From positions 1 through 24,223 of the forward strand of contig CAYSCH010000108.1 in the NCBI GenBank assembly GCA_964429355.1: 24,223 nt of DNA. Reading direction: 5' to 3'. Both the position numbers and the translations under genes were made by a program. This DNA is from JAAYAY01 sp964429355 (GTDB lineage: Bacteria; Planctomycetota; Planctomycetia; Pirellulales; Thermoguttaceae). Position 1 is the stretch's first letter; each line of letters begins with the position of its first letter. Below, in pieces: positions 8,524 to 17,507 of the stretch. The notes beneath the pieces were generated by a model. The model worked only from the letters and a program-made list of their open reading frames with translations, was not told the origin of the DNA and did no database searches.

Positions 8524-9966
8524 CTACTTGCGGCTCTCGGCGGCCGCCGTTTCCTTGGCGGCCCGCACCTGTTCACTCACTTTGTCCACTTCAGACGGGT
8601 CCAGATGCTGCACGACGAGTTTTCGAATCTTGTCGAACATCAGGTCGACGCGCCGCTGGATGAGCGGGTCGTCGGACATGAGTTTCTGACGTTCCTGATC
8701 CAATTGCTGGGTGAACTGATCGCGAGTACGCAGAGCATACAGTTCCAGCAGAAGTTCGTTGGCTTCGTCGGCTTTGCCCGCCTTGATCGCGGCGGAGATC
8801 CGAGCGGCGAGAACGGCTCGCCGCGTGACCAGATCCAGGAGTTCCTCTTGCGATGCCATGATCACGCTCTCCGCCGCCAGTCGCTGATCGTCGTCGATCA
8901 CGGCGGCATCCACCGATTCCTCCTCGCCCGGCACGAGCGGGAGCTTGGCGAGCAGTTGTCCCCCATTGCGAATGTAGACGACGTGCAGCAAATGCGGAGC
9001 AGGCGGGATCAGGATCGAACCGGCGAGGTCTGTACGGCCCAGCCACTGGCTGGATTTTTCGCCCGGTTTCTGCAGAAAAACGTCGTAGCCTCCCAGGGGA
9101 CGATTCGAGCCCGTGCGAGCGCGGATCACCAGACGAGTCGGTTTTGCGGCCGGTTTAACCGCCAGGGCGAGCTGCTGCACCCGTCCACGTCGGCGGCCAG
9201 CCAGCGCGCTGTGAAGCCCGGAATAGAGACGGCACATCAATCGCGATTCATCGACCTCCTCCACGGCAAAATAGGACCACGGCAGGGGAAGGATCTTCTT
9301 CGGCTTCCCATCGCGGTCGTCGTAGCGGATAATCGGGCAGAAGATCGCCCCGGGCTGCACTGCGAGGAACATCGCGTCGGGCGGGGTCAGCCGGCCGGCA
9401 CGCAGCCGGAGCTCGACCTTGTCGCCCTCGCTGGTCTTGATCGACGCCAGAGGCGCAAAGGCCTCGATGACGGCGGAAAAGACGGCCTCCGACAAGAGCG
9501 CTCCGTGAAACACGTTCTTCTCCACAACGGCCGAGAATTTCTGGGTTCGCACATCCAGCTCGCGCGCGGCAACTCGGAACCCGATCACATCCGGCACAAT
9601 GGTGACCAGGGTTACCTTGTCGCTCGCGAGAGTCTCTTCCGGAATCAAGTCCAGCCGCACTCCTTCCAGGTCGGCCAGCATGGCCTCGCGCAACTTCGCC
9701 TCCGGCTGCGACACCGACATGCGCCACGCCGCGCCAATATTCCCATCCACACGATTGACCAGATCGGCTCCAATTCCATCCATTGCCCCCGGCGCCAGTT
9801 CCGGGGCCGGTTGTGCCGCCAGATAGACGTGGAACTGGTAGGGTGTCAGTTCCCACAAGGCCTGGGCGCAGGCTACAGGAGCTTGGTTGGACGCGCAAAT
9901 CACGACTGTCAGCGCTATCGTGAGCGATGCGAAACCACGGCGGATATGCGGGTGCGAATTCGTCAT
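8524..9966 (-). CDS. Secreted protein of unknown function, last gene of the ExbB/ExbD operon
   Basis: This 480-residue protein starts with a signal peptide (basic HIRR, then FASLTIALTVVICAS, likely cleavage after VACAQ near residue 35). The mature part has a beta-rich middle region (for example LASDKVTLVTIVPDVIGFRV and KVELRLRAGRL) and a helical, charged C-terminal third from about residue 370. I recognise no catalytic motif or named family. Its ATG (9964-9966) overlaps the TGA of the upstream solute-binding-protein gene as ATGA, so the two are probably translationally coupled and may work together in the periplasm. There is no Shine-Dalgarno, consistent with coupling. It could be a periplasmic partner of the solute-binding protein. 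Confidence 0.85.
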   Translation of the reverse strand: MTNSHPHIRRGFASLTIALTVVICASNQAPVACAQALWELTPYQFHVYLAAQPAPELAPGAMDGIGADLVNRVDGNIGAAWRMSVSQPEAKLREAMLADLEGVRLDLIPEETLASDKVTLVTIVPDVIGFRVAARELDVRTQKFSAVVEKNVFHGALLSEAVFSAVIEAFAPLASIKTSEGDKVELRLRAGRLTPPDAMFLAVQPGAIFCPIIRYDDRDGKPKKILPLPWSYFAVEEVDESRLMCRLYSGLHSALAGRRRGRVQQLALAVKPAAKPTRLVIRARTGSNRPLGGYDVFLQKPGEKSSQWLGRTDLAGSILIPPAPHLLHVVYIRNGGQLLAKLPLVPGEEESVDAAVIDDDQRLAAESVIMASQEELLDLVTRRAVLAARISAAIKAGKADEANELLLELYALRTRDQFTQQLDQERQKLMSDDPLIQRRVDLMFDKIRKLVVQHLDPSEVDKVSEQVRAAKETAAAESRK

Positions 9967-12509
9967 TGGCTGTTCGACGCGGTCTCGGAACTTGCTCGCC
10001 AGTCCTCAACGTATTGATAGAGTGTTACCGGAGAATCACCAATCCCTTCCAGGGTGCGTACATGGGCGAAGTAGTCGCTCAGTTGCCAGAGGGGAATGAC
10101 TGTCACTTCCGAATGGGCAAGATCGTGGACTTCGCGAAGCTGCCGGCCGACGGTCGGCCAATCCACCGACTGGCGAAGCCGCAGGAGTGCCTGACGCATG
10201 TAGGGGCTCGACTCTCCCATCATGCCGGTGTCGCTCAAGAGGCGTTCGGCGTCGACGATCGGTTCCCACATCGACAGTTCCGTGTAGAGCAGATCCACAT
10301 CGTCGGGAATACGGGCCGGAAGGTCGGGACCGAGTTCTTTGAGCGTGACGTGGATGCCGACAATCTTCAGATGCCGCTGTATTTCCTGGACAGCGAGTCT
10401 GGCCAATTCCGTCGCAGGATGGGCGAGGATCGTGTCCGGCACGTCTTTGACCGTTTCGCCTTTCTTCTTCTCCGCCTCGACATATTCCTGGAAAGCCACC
10501 TCCGCCAGGGCTACGGCGAGATGGGGCTCGTAAGTTCGCGGTTCGATCGACTTGTCGTAGGCATAACTCAGCGGGTCGTCCACGGTCACGCCTGCCGAAA
10601 AGGGACCGCTGATCACCTGGCAACCTGGAATTTTCGCCTGGTTCACCAGCAAGCCGAGGATCGCTTCGCGATTGATGGCGTAGACCAGGGCTCGCCGGAA
10701 AGCCCGCCGCGAAGTCAGCGGCCTCTTGGGATTTGGGACCAGACAGTGAACGAGGGGAACCGCGTAACGTTTCACCTCCACGCCCGCCAAACTGCGGAAC
10801 TTCTCCAGCTCCCACAGGTTGACCCGGTCGACCACGTCCACGTCGCCGCGGCGCAGTGCACGGACCATTTCGTCGCCTGAGGCAAAACGCCGCTCGACCA
10901 ACTCCTTGGGCCGCAGCTCCGCTCCGGCGAAATACGAGGCATTGGCCAGATAGACCGATGCGTCGGCTTCGTTCGACTCGGGGTAATAGGGACCGATCGT
11001 TTGAACCGTTTTCACCCCGGCGAAGGACGTCGTGCCGGTCGAGATCGGAATTTGCAGCATAGCCTGGGGCAACACGAACGGGCGCCGCAGCCGAACGATC
11101 GTCGTGAACACGTCTGTTACGGCAACGGATTCGAACAGGTCGTACCAGAGTTGCAGAAACTGCGGACTTGCCGGGTCCGCCATACCGAGAAACTGCCCCG
11201 TCAGGCTGTATCCGGTGAGAACGGAACCTCCGCCACCAAACGCTATGTCGGGGCGCAGACGAAACACCAACTGGCGTCCCAGGTCTTCGGAGGCCATTTC
11301 ACCGACCGGGCAGATGTACTTGCCGCCTTCCAAGCCTGCACCGACGAACTCCAGAAGAGTCCGTTCGACCATTCGGCCGGCCCTGCGGGAAGCCCAATCG
11401 TGGAGGCTTCCCGGTTGGCGAGCCGTCGCCGGCGACTCGACTGCCACCACGAAGCGAGGATACTCGACCGCAAGGGTTTTCCGCACTTCCTCCGCGCCTG
11501 GCAAATCGGGCCAGATCGCCGCGATCTGACGGATGTGGCCTTGCGCTTCTCGCAGGCGATTCTTATCCAGGACGGCCGCCTTTGCGTCCGCCAACTCCTT
11601 CTCGGCCAGTCCGCGCAGATGATCACGCCAGGTGGCAACCACCTGATTCTCGGGATACTGCACGGCGAGGTTGTCGAGATAGCTGCGGGCGACCCAGTAC
11701 TGTCCGGCTGTCACCTGTTTTTCGACCAGTTTGGCCGTGGCGCCAGCCAGGGCCTGTTCGAGTCTGGGCCATTGCGGTGCCCGCTGGTGAAGCTCGCGCA
11801 GTCTCGCCAGAGCCCCTTCGTACTTGCCCGCGATCTGGAACGCCTTGGCCTCTTCGAAAAGATAGTTGTCGAACGACGCCTGCAAACCGGGCAGGTCGGG
11901 TTTCTCATTCTGCAGTTGCGCGAAGTACTGGTAGGCGTCTTCGAATCGGCCGGCGCTGACCAGGCCGTTGACTTCCTTGAGAATCAGTTCCTCGAAGAGT
12001 TCAATCTTGACAATGTTGCGCCAAAGGCATTCGTACTGGGTACCCGGTTGGTTGACGGGCTCCACAATCAACGTTCCGGTCGCGCGGAGCTTCTCCGGCA
12101 ACTTGCGATCGGGAAACTCCTTGTTGAGCGGCAAGACGTCCAGCACGAGGTTGTCGTTTGCCTCATCCAAGGTAATCCGGTCAAAGGGTCGTTGCTCGTA
12201 GAGCGGAGTCTGACCCCGGGCAATCCCGCCGCAGACCAGGAGCACCGTCCATCCAACGAGCAGCGGCCTGCGAACGTTGCGCGGCCACAGCCGAGCGCCC
12301 CGGTGGGCGCCGACGCGCAAGGACGGAGGAATCCATGACCGCCGCTTCAGAGTGGCCGGTAGAAATGACGAAAACGCCCAGTCTTCCAGGAGACGCCGTT
12401 CATTTCTTCCGGCCGCTCTCAAAGATCGGCTGCTTGTCTGGGCAGGGTGCAATCCTGCCCTGCCTGGCAGCGTTCGCTTCTCGGCCGGTTCTGAGTTGCG
12501 GAGCGTCAT
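9963..12509 (-). CDS. TPR-like N-terminal region fused to family 5 extracellular solute-binding domain
   Basis: The ORF encodes up to 848 residues. A hydrophobic run LLVGWTVLLVCGGIARG (about 83-99) is a probable signal peptide or anchor. Helical TPR-like repeats follow at about 170-340 (AGRFEDAYQYFAQLQNEKP, AGKYEGALARLRELHQRAP). The C-terminal ~450 residues resemble peptide/nickel-type solute-binding proteins: LVFRLRPDIAF, RRAFRRALVYAINREAILG, and a C-terminal periplasmic-binding pattern ending YVEDWRAS. No ABC permease or ATPase genes are nearby, so it may serve the ExbB/ExbD machine rather than an ABC importer. The start is doubtful: residues 1-80 lie before the signal segment, include a hairpin at 12440-12460, and look non-coding. 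A downstream TTG at 12315-12317 in the same frame, or another near start, may be the true one. Confidence 0.82.
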   Translation of the reverse strand: MTLRNSEPAEKRTLPGRAGLHPAQTSSRSLRAAGRNERRLLEDWAFSSFLPATLKRRSWIPPSLRVGAHRGARLWPRNVRRPLLVGWTVLLVCGGIARGQTPLYEQRPFDRITLDEANDNLVLDVLPLNKEFPDRKLPEKLRATGTLIVEPVNQPGTQYECLWRNIVKIELFEELILKEVNGLVSAGRFEDAYQYFAQLQNEKPDLPGLQASFDNYLFEEAKAFQIAGKYEGALARLRELHQRAPQWPRLEQALAGATAKLVEKQVTAGQYWVARSYLDNLAVQYPENQVVATWRDHLRGLAEKELADAKAAVLDKNRLREAQGHIRQIAAIWPDLPGAEEVRKTLAVEYPRFVVAVESPATARQPGSLHDWASRRAGRMVERTLLEFVGAGLEGGKYICPVGEMASEDLGRQLVFRLRPDIAFGGGGSVLTGYSLTGQFLGMADPASPQFLQLWYDLFESVAVTDVFTTIVRLRRPFVLPQAMLQIPISTGTTSFAGVKTVQTIGPYYPESNEADASVYLANASYFAGAELRPKELVERRFASGDEMVRALRRGDVDVVDRVNLWELEKFRSLAGVEVKRYAVPLVHCLVPNPKRPLTSRRAFRRALVYAINREAILGLLVNQAKIPGCQVISGPFSAGVTVDDPLSYAYDKSIEPRTYEPHLAVALAEVAFQEYVEAEKKKGETVKDVPDTILAHPATELARLAVQEIQRHLKIVGIHVTLKELGPDLPARIPDDVDLLYTELSMWEPIVDAERLLSDTGMMGESSPYMRQALLRLRQSVDWPTVGRQLREVHDLAHSEVTVIPLWQLSDYFAHVRTLEGIGDSPVTLYQYVEDWRASSETASNSQ
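12440..12460. repeat. Perfect stem-loop between the PQQ gene and the true start of the SBP gene
   Basis: GGGCAGG (12440-12446) and CCTGCCC (12454-12460) form a perfect 7-bp stem with a 7-nt loop. It falls inside the doubtful N-terminal extension of the solute-binding-protein ORF, which supports a start downstream of it. It could be an intercistronic mRNA hairpin or a copy of a dispersed repeat. No T-run follows on either strand. Confidence 0.5.
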
Positions 12510-12564
12510 GGGTCTGATGCCGAAATGGAGAAGTCTCTGGAAAGTTGCGCGGGCAATCTTGGGC

Positions 12565-15500
12565 TCAAGGTTTCTCGATCAGGCAAAGGGTACCGTCGTG
12601 CCCCGCCACCAGCAACCGGTTGCCGAACAGAGCAACCCCGGAGCCCAGGGCCAGGCCCGTTTCCTGCTTGCCGAGCTGCTGGCCTGTCGACGGATTGACC
12701 CGCCACACGACCCCCGAGGCCGAGGCCATCAGCCAACCGGCGCCGTCCACAACAGGCTCGCCCAAGGGGGTTCCGTAGGGGAGCTCATCGCTCCGCATCT
12801 TTCCCGACGAATCGATGACGTGCATCCGATTGTCGCCAGTGACCAGCACCACAGACTCGCCGACGGTCAGCGGGCCAAGAACGCACTTGGCGCCCAGGGG
12901 CTTTTGGGTCTTGCCGGTCAAATCCGGCAAATCGAGCCGCACGAGCGTGTCGGCGCGGTCGACGGCGTAAACTCCGCTGCCCAGCACTGCAATCGGTGAG
13001 GTGGCCGGGTCATCCAGCCGCGCCGTGGCTGCCAGTGCGAATTGCTTCTTCGGGTCGGTTTTCATGACAGCCCGATGGATTCCGCTGCTATCGTCGGCAA
13101 CCACGAACTGGTCGTTGCCGATGGTCGCCGGCCTGGACCAAACGTACTTGCGTCCGGGCTCCAACACGGGCTGGAAGGGCTCAGCCATCTCCACACCTGT
13201 ACGAGGATCGAGGAGGAAAATCTGGCCCCCCGCGGTAGGAGCCAGCAAACCATCGGCGAAAACGATCGCGTCTCCCGAAAGCGGGTCTTTCAGGCCAACG
13301 TGCCGTAAGCGGACCTCGCCGGCGGTCTTGCCCAGCTCGAATACCGGGATATCCAGGGGATTGCCGGCCGGGATCATGGCGATCAGTCCGCTGGGGAATC
13401 TGAGGACGTGTTCGATCGGGCCGGTCAGCTCCGCAGCGGGGATCATGCCCGAAGGATCATCACGAACCGCGATCTCGCCGTCACCGGGGGGTGGGACCTG
13501 AAAGACCCCTCCCGTCGCGGTGGCCGCCACGAGCGTTCGCGTGGTGCTATCGGCCGCCGGTGGTCCCACGGCCGGCGCTGCCAGCATGGTCTCCCAGAGC
13601 GGTTCGCCTTTTTCAACGCTCACCGCGGACACCGCGACCCCTGGCATACCGCGTCGATGGCGAACTTGAATCACCGCCGGCCCGGCGACGATGGGTGGCT
13701 GCAGCGAAACGCTGGCCTGGTTGACGATCCAACTCGAATTGAGCCGGCTTTCCGAAGCGCGGACTGCGTACTGAGTCAACTGGCTGTCGGCAATCCAGAT
13801 CTGGCCGGTAGCCATGGACGCGTAGCGAACCAGTTCGGCACGATCCTCTCCGGCCGTCATGCCTTCTGCCGACAACGACAAAGGCTGTTTGCTTTCGTCG
13901 CCCGTCAGCTGGAAGACGCTGATCGCACCGCTATCGGTCACAAACAGAACTTGAGGGCTATGGACGATCGGCGCTGTGTAAAGGTGTCCTTTGAGTCGAA
14001 TCTCCTGGACCAGACGAACTGGGGAAGGGTCTGTCTCCGACGCCGGCGGGTTGATGTCCAGAACCTTGACGATCGAGTCGCGAACGCCGGCATTTTCGCA
14101 AACCAGCAGATAGTGGCTGAGGCGAACCGGTGCAACGATGATCGAGCCGGGTTCGTGCCCCAGGTAGGCAACGCTGCTGCAGGTTCCGTCGGTGGCCGAA
14201 AGCACAAAGAGGCTGGAATGCTCACCCACTTGATAGAGGGTGTTTTTGCCGCTGTCGGCAGCCGGACCGACACGAAGCGGTTGAGGTAACTGCAGGTACC
14301 TGGCAGAGTTGCCCGCCTCCAAGTCAAGCGATAGCAGCCGGCCCGATAGAGTCGCAATGTAAACGCGTCCGTCGAAGACGACCGGATGAGCGTCGAAGGC
14401 CTCGCCCACCGGGAATCGCCATCGGATTTTGCCGGAGGCCCCGTCGACGCGGAGGACCTCCTGCCGTTGGCGACTGACCAAGAGCGGATCCGCCCCAGGA
14501 CGATCGGAGATCGGAGTGGGCGGAAACTGCGAGGCTCGAAGGTTCTCTTCCAGGCCGATATCCCGCCGCCAAAGGACCTTCCCATCGGCCGCTGCCAGTC
14601 CGTAGACTGCGCCGCCCGCCACGACGAAGACTCGTTGCTCGTCCACTCCGGAAACGGGAGCCTTGATGGATCGTTGGGCCAAAGCAATCGTGGCCACCGC
14701 CTTTGACTCCGGTTCTTCCGTGAGGGCACTGACCGTTTGATCGACTCCCTGGACCGCGGCCTGCTCGGCTGTCGAAACGATTTTCACCGCGTCGGCGAGG
14801 GAGGGAGCGTCGAACAGGACCGGGTACTCTTTCAGGAGTGCGCGGCGTAGTTTGTAGCCATCTTGAGGCCGCCCCTCCTCGGCCGCCTTGACCATTTCGG
14901 CCACGGTCGTTGCCAGTTGCTCCGTACGGGCGATTTCACGGCGAGTGAGCGCGATGAGGGCCTCGATGTCCTGGAGCCGATCCTGAGGTCGCGCAGTGCT
15001 TGGAATGTACTTCTCGACGAGGGCCAACGCCTCGTCGGCAAGATCGGCGGTCTTACCGTCCTGACTGGTCTGGGCCTTGTTGGCCAGACCTTCGGCAATG
15101 TCGGGCAACATGGAAGCCAGTTCGGGTCGGGCCTCCGTGGCAAACAGTTCCTCGCCTGAGATCAGCGGGATCTCGGCCTGAGCCACATTCAGCGCGTGCG
15201 GCCATTCCCCTCCCACGGTCTTGCGCATCTTGGCCAGGCCCAGTCGTATCCGGGCCCTGCCGACATCCGGATGCTTCGGAAATCTCTTCACGAACTGGGA
15301 GTAGATGTCCTCGGCTTGCGTGTAGGAGCCTTGCGAGTAGTATTCGTCTGCCTGAGCCAGCATGGTATCGGCGCCGCGTCCGGAGAGAACGGCGATCAGT
15401 ACGATCATAAGGAGGATGAGAAACAAGAGGACCCCTCCTCCGATCAGCATGAGGCTGGTGTCCCAGACATTTCGTTTTTCTCCCTTGTCGCCCTTCTTTC

Positions 15501-16116
15501 GGTTCCTGCCCCGCCGCGACCCGTTCAAGGTTCCGTCCAACGGTCCAGCGGAAGAGTCCACCTGTTCCAACCCGTCCAGAGGCCCGCCAATTTCTTGAAT
15601 CTCCTCCAGGCCATCGGCGAGCGACGCCATGGGAAGAACCACTGGCGCCGGCGGAATCGCGGCCGGCGGCGGAATGGGTGTGGCCGGCCGAACGGGCACC
15701 GCCGGCTTCAGCGGTGCCGCGGGCGCGACGGGAGGGGGCGCCGGAGCTGGCGGTACCCACGGCTTCTCATCATCAAGTTCCTGGAGTCCCCAATCCTCCT
15801 CTTCCGTGGTTTCGAGGTCGGCCTCTTCGACCTCGTCTTCCTCGAGCGGCGCCAACCCCAAGTTTGCCACATCCGGCTTTCGTTCATCGGGCTCCTGCTC
15901 GAGCGGTGCCTCAATGACCTCATCTTCCGCCCGATCCAGGAGTCGCTGGGCGAGCTTGCGCGAAAGGTGCCCCTTGTCGACCAACCGCTTGGCCAGCAAT
16001 GCGGCCGAAACGGGAGCCATCGACTGTTCGACGCGTCGCCGAAGGTCCCGAACCAGACTTGGATCGAGAAGGTCTTTCTGTTCCAGAATGTCGATGAATT
16101 CTTCCGCAGAGATCAT
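12565..16116 (-). CDS. Single-pass membrane protein with TPR and PQQ-type beta-propeller domains
   Basis: This 1183-residue protein has four parts. Residues 1-66 form a helical module ending AKRLVDKGHLSRKLAQRLLDR. Residues 67-220 are an acidic and Pro/Ala-rich cytoplasmic linker with a basic end (RRGRNRKKGDKGEKR). A transmembrane helix follows at about 221-245 (LMLIGGGVLLFLILLMIVLIAVL). The rest is periplasmic, with TPR-like YYSQGSYTQAEDIYSQFVKRFP at about 259-280 and then many propeller blades (VYGLAAADGKVLWRR, VDGASGKIRWRFP, VSVEKGEPLWE). The ATG at 16114-16116 was chosen because GGGAG lies about 6 nt upstream; a GTG four codons earlier (16126-16128) is also possible. It probably acts as an extracytoplasmic scaffold or ligand sensor linked to the ExbB/ExbD motor. 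No quinoprotein catalytic residues were identified, so enzyme activity is not claimed. Confidence 0.88.
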   Translation of the reverse strand: MISAEEFIDILEQKDLLDPSLVRDLRRRVEQSMAPVSAALLAKRLVDKGHLSRKLAQRLLDRAEDEVIEAPLEQEPDERKPDVANLGLAPLEEDEVEEADLETTEEEDWGLQELDDEKPWVPPAPAPPPVAPAAPLKPAVPVRPATPIPPPAAIPPAPVVLPMASLADGLEEIQEIGGPLDGLEQVDSSAGPLDGTLNGSRRGRNRKKGDKGEKRNVWDTSLMLIGGGVLLFLILLMIVLIAVLSGRGADTMLAQADEYYSQGSYTQAEDIYSQFVKRFPKHPDVGRARIRLGLAKMRKTVGGEWPHALNVAQAEIPLISGEELFATEARPELASMLPDIAEGLANKAQTSQDGKTADLADEALALVEKYIPSTARPQDRLQDIEALIALTRREIARTEQLATTVAEMVKAAEEGRPQDGYKLRRALLKEYPVLFDAPSLADAVKIVSTAEQAAVQGVDQTVSALTEEPESKAVATIALAQRSIKAPVSGVDEQRVFVVAGGAVYGLAAADGKVLWRRDIGLEENLRASQFPPTPISDRPGADPLLVSRQRQEVLRVDGASGKIRWRFPVGEAFDAHPVVFDGRVYIATLSGRLLSLDLEAGNSARYLQLPQPLRVGPAADSGKNTLYQVGEHSSLFVLSATDGTCSSVAYLGHEPGSIIVAPVRLSHYLLVCENAGVRDSIVKVLDINPPASETDPSPVRLVQEIRLKGHLYTAPIVHSPQVLFVTDSGAISVFQLTGDESKQPLSLSAEGMTAGEDRAELVRYASMATGQIWIADSQLTQYAVRASESRLNSSWIVNQASVSLQPPIVAGPAVIQVRHRRGMPGVAVSAVSVEKGEPLWETMLAAPAVGPPAADSTTRTLVAATATGGVFQVPPPGDGEIAVRDDPSGMIPAAELTGPIEHVLRFPSGLIAMIPAGNPLDIPVFELGKTAGEVRLRHVGLKDPLSGDAIVFADGLLAPTAGGQIFLLDPRTGVEMAEPFQPVLEPGRKYVWSRPATIGNDQFVVADDSSGIHRAVMKTDPKKQFALAATARLDDPATSPIAVLGSGVYAVDRADTLVRLDLPDLTGKTQKPLGAKCVLGPLTVGESVVLVTGDNRMHVIDSSGKMRSDELPYGTPLGEPVVDGAGWLMASASGVVWRVNPSTGQQLGKQETGLALGSGVALFGNRLLVAGHDGTLCLIEKP

Positions 16117-16164
16117 TCCATCTCCCACGTCATTGGTTCAAAGAGCGAATCGTTTCAACGACCG

Positions 16165-16797
16165 TCAAAGCTGGTCCTCATCCACGTAGGCAAGCCGGAT
16201 GTCTTCCATGCCTTCGGAATTCCCGGCATCCAGGGCCCGCACGACCGTCTCGTGGCGGCACTCCCGGTCTGCCATCACAACCAGGCTGCTCGGCCGTGCC
16301 CCCTTGGAATCGCCTTCCAGCGCCTCGCGCAGTTTGATCAGTACGTCCTGCTCACTGGTCGCCTCGCGATCGTTCACCCAGATCGTGTCGTCTTTCGAAA
16401 TCTGAATGATGATCGAGTCTTCAGCAAACGACTCGTCGGGTGTTGAGGTAGCGGCGGATTCGTCTGGGTCGGGCGGTGGTGCTTCGAGCGACATTTGCAG
16501 CGAGAAGGCAGCGGTCACCATGAAGAAGATAAACAGTTGGAACGTGACGTCCACCATCGGGGTCATGTCGATCCCTTCGTCCTTACTCCGTTTGACGGCG
16601 AAGTCCAGTGGCTCAGGCTCTTCCTCGTCGTCGGGTTTCGGCGCTGGCGCGGGGGCTGCTGGAGGAGGCAGTTTCGCGGCAGGGGCCGGAACGACCAAGG
16701 CGTTTCCACAACCGGAACAGGCCACGCGCCGGCCCGCCAGCGATTCCTTCGCTGCGAATTTCTTTCCGCACTTGTCACAGGAGAATTGAATCTTCAC
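16165..16797 (-). CDS. ExbD/TolR-family protein with N-terminal zinc ribbon
   Basis: This 210-residue protein combines two modules. Residues 1-35 carry paired CxxC motifs (C7/C10 in SCDKC and C27/C30 in ACSGC), a zinc ribbon that would lie in the cytoplasm. A Pro/Ala linker and acidic stretch (about 37-65) lead to the ExbD core, IDMTPMVDVTFQLFIFFMV, whose Asp83 is the proton-path residue of ExbD/TolR. A periplasmic domain follows. ExbD subunits couple proton flow through ExbB/TolQ channels to work in the envelope. The start is a GTG at 16795-16797 with only a weak upstream purine signal. It is 37 nt downstream of the other ExbD and 48 nt upstream of the propeller gene. The zinc ribbon is unusual for ExbD. 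Confidence 0.93.
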   Translation of the reverse strand: MKIQFSCDKCGKKFAAKESLAGRRVACSGCGNALVVPAPAAKLPPPAAPAPAPKPDDEEEPEPLDFAVKRSKDEGIDMTPMVDVTFQLFIFFMVTAAFSLQMSLEAPPPDPDESAATSTPDESFAEDSIIIQISKDDTIWVNDREATSEQDVLIKLREALEGDSKGARPSSLVVMADRECRHETVVRALDAGNSEGMEDIRLAYVDEDQL

Positions 16798-16834
16798 TAG
16801 CCAGCCCGCCGATTCCTGCTCATGATACGCATAC

Positions 16835-17320
16835 TCAATTGGATTCCATCACTCCCATGTAGAATCTGCATCCCTCGGCGGAGATCGCAGCCGCCTTCGA
16901 GATCCGTTCCACATCGCCTGATTTCACGCCCTTTGCCGCCTTGACCAGGATCGCCACTTTGCCGCTGGCCACGCCGGCCTCCACGGCCTCGCTGATCAGC
17001 TTCTCCTGGACGGCGTGATCGTCGGGAAGCACCGGCCCTGCGGTTCCATTCCCCAGATAGACCCGTGGCTTCTCCGTGCCCCCTTCGCCGTCCACCGTGA
17101 TGATCACCGCCGTTTCTTCATCGACCCCGGTTCCGTGCCGGGCCGGCGGCAGTTTTACCATGGTGGTTTCCTGCATCGTGGAACACACAAGAAAGAAGAT
17201 CAGCAGTTGGAAGACACAATCGATCATCGGCGTCATGTCGATCTCGTCGTCGACTTCGATGGGACGATGCGGGAGGACGGCCCCTTCATCTTCGTCGTTC
17301 CATACCTCAGAATCGCTCAT
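16835..17320 (-). CDS. ExbD/TolR-family biopolymer transport protein
   Basis: This 161-residue protein has the standard ExbD layout: a short acidic cytoplasmic N-terminus, a single transmembrane helix with IDMTPMIDCVFQLLIFFLV (about 27-45) containing the conserved Asp34, and a periplasmic domain ending GCRFYMGVME. With the TolQ/ExbB-like channel just upstream it should form a proton-driven motor in the inner membrane. The start is supported by AGAGG five nt before the ATG. Two non-identical ExbD genes in one operon suggest a mixed ExbD dimer or two alternative outputs. No TonB-like protein with a recognisable TonB C-terminal domain is seen in the window. Confidence 0.94.
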   Translation of the reverse strand: MSDSEVWNDEDEGAVLPHRPIEVDDEIDMTPMIDCVFQLLIFFLVCSTMQETTMVKLPPARHGTGVDEETAVIITVDGEGGTEKPRVYLGNGTAGPVLPDDHAVQEKLISEAVEAGVASGKVAILVKAAKGVKSGDVERISKAAAISAEGCRFYMGVMESN

Positions 17321-17507
17321 GAATTCCTCTTAGTCTCGGACGCTGAACAACTCACCGATCTTCCGGTCCGTGCTTCGGGACGGATCTTGCCAGTGAAGTC
17401 GAAATCGGGAAGTCATTTCTGGGCCGATCCCTGGAGCTGCCGGCAAGATCACGGATCGAGTGGATTGACGCCCGTGGGAAGCTGATCATCACGTCACGTT
17501 TCCTTAC

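Noticed and set aside
8485..10017. 510-codon plus-strand ORF opposite the secreted-protein gene
   Set aside because: It mirrors an intact minus-strand gene with signal peptide and ATGA coupling, and its own translation has no recognisable features.
11001..12338. 445-codon plus-strand ORF opposite the solute-binding gene
   Set aside because: The minus strand encodes a coherent SBP family 5 domain and TPR-like repeats over the same bases.
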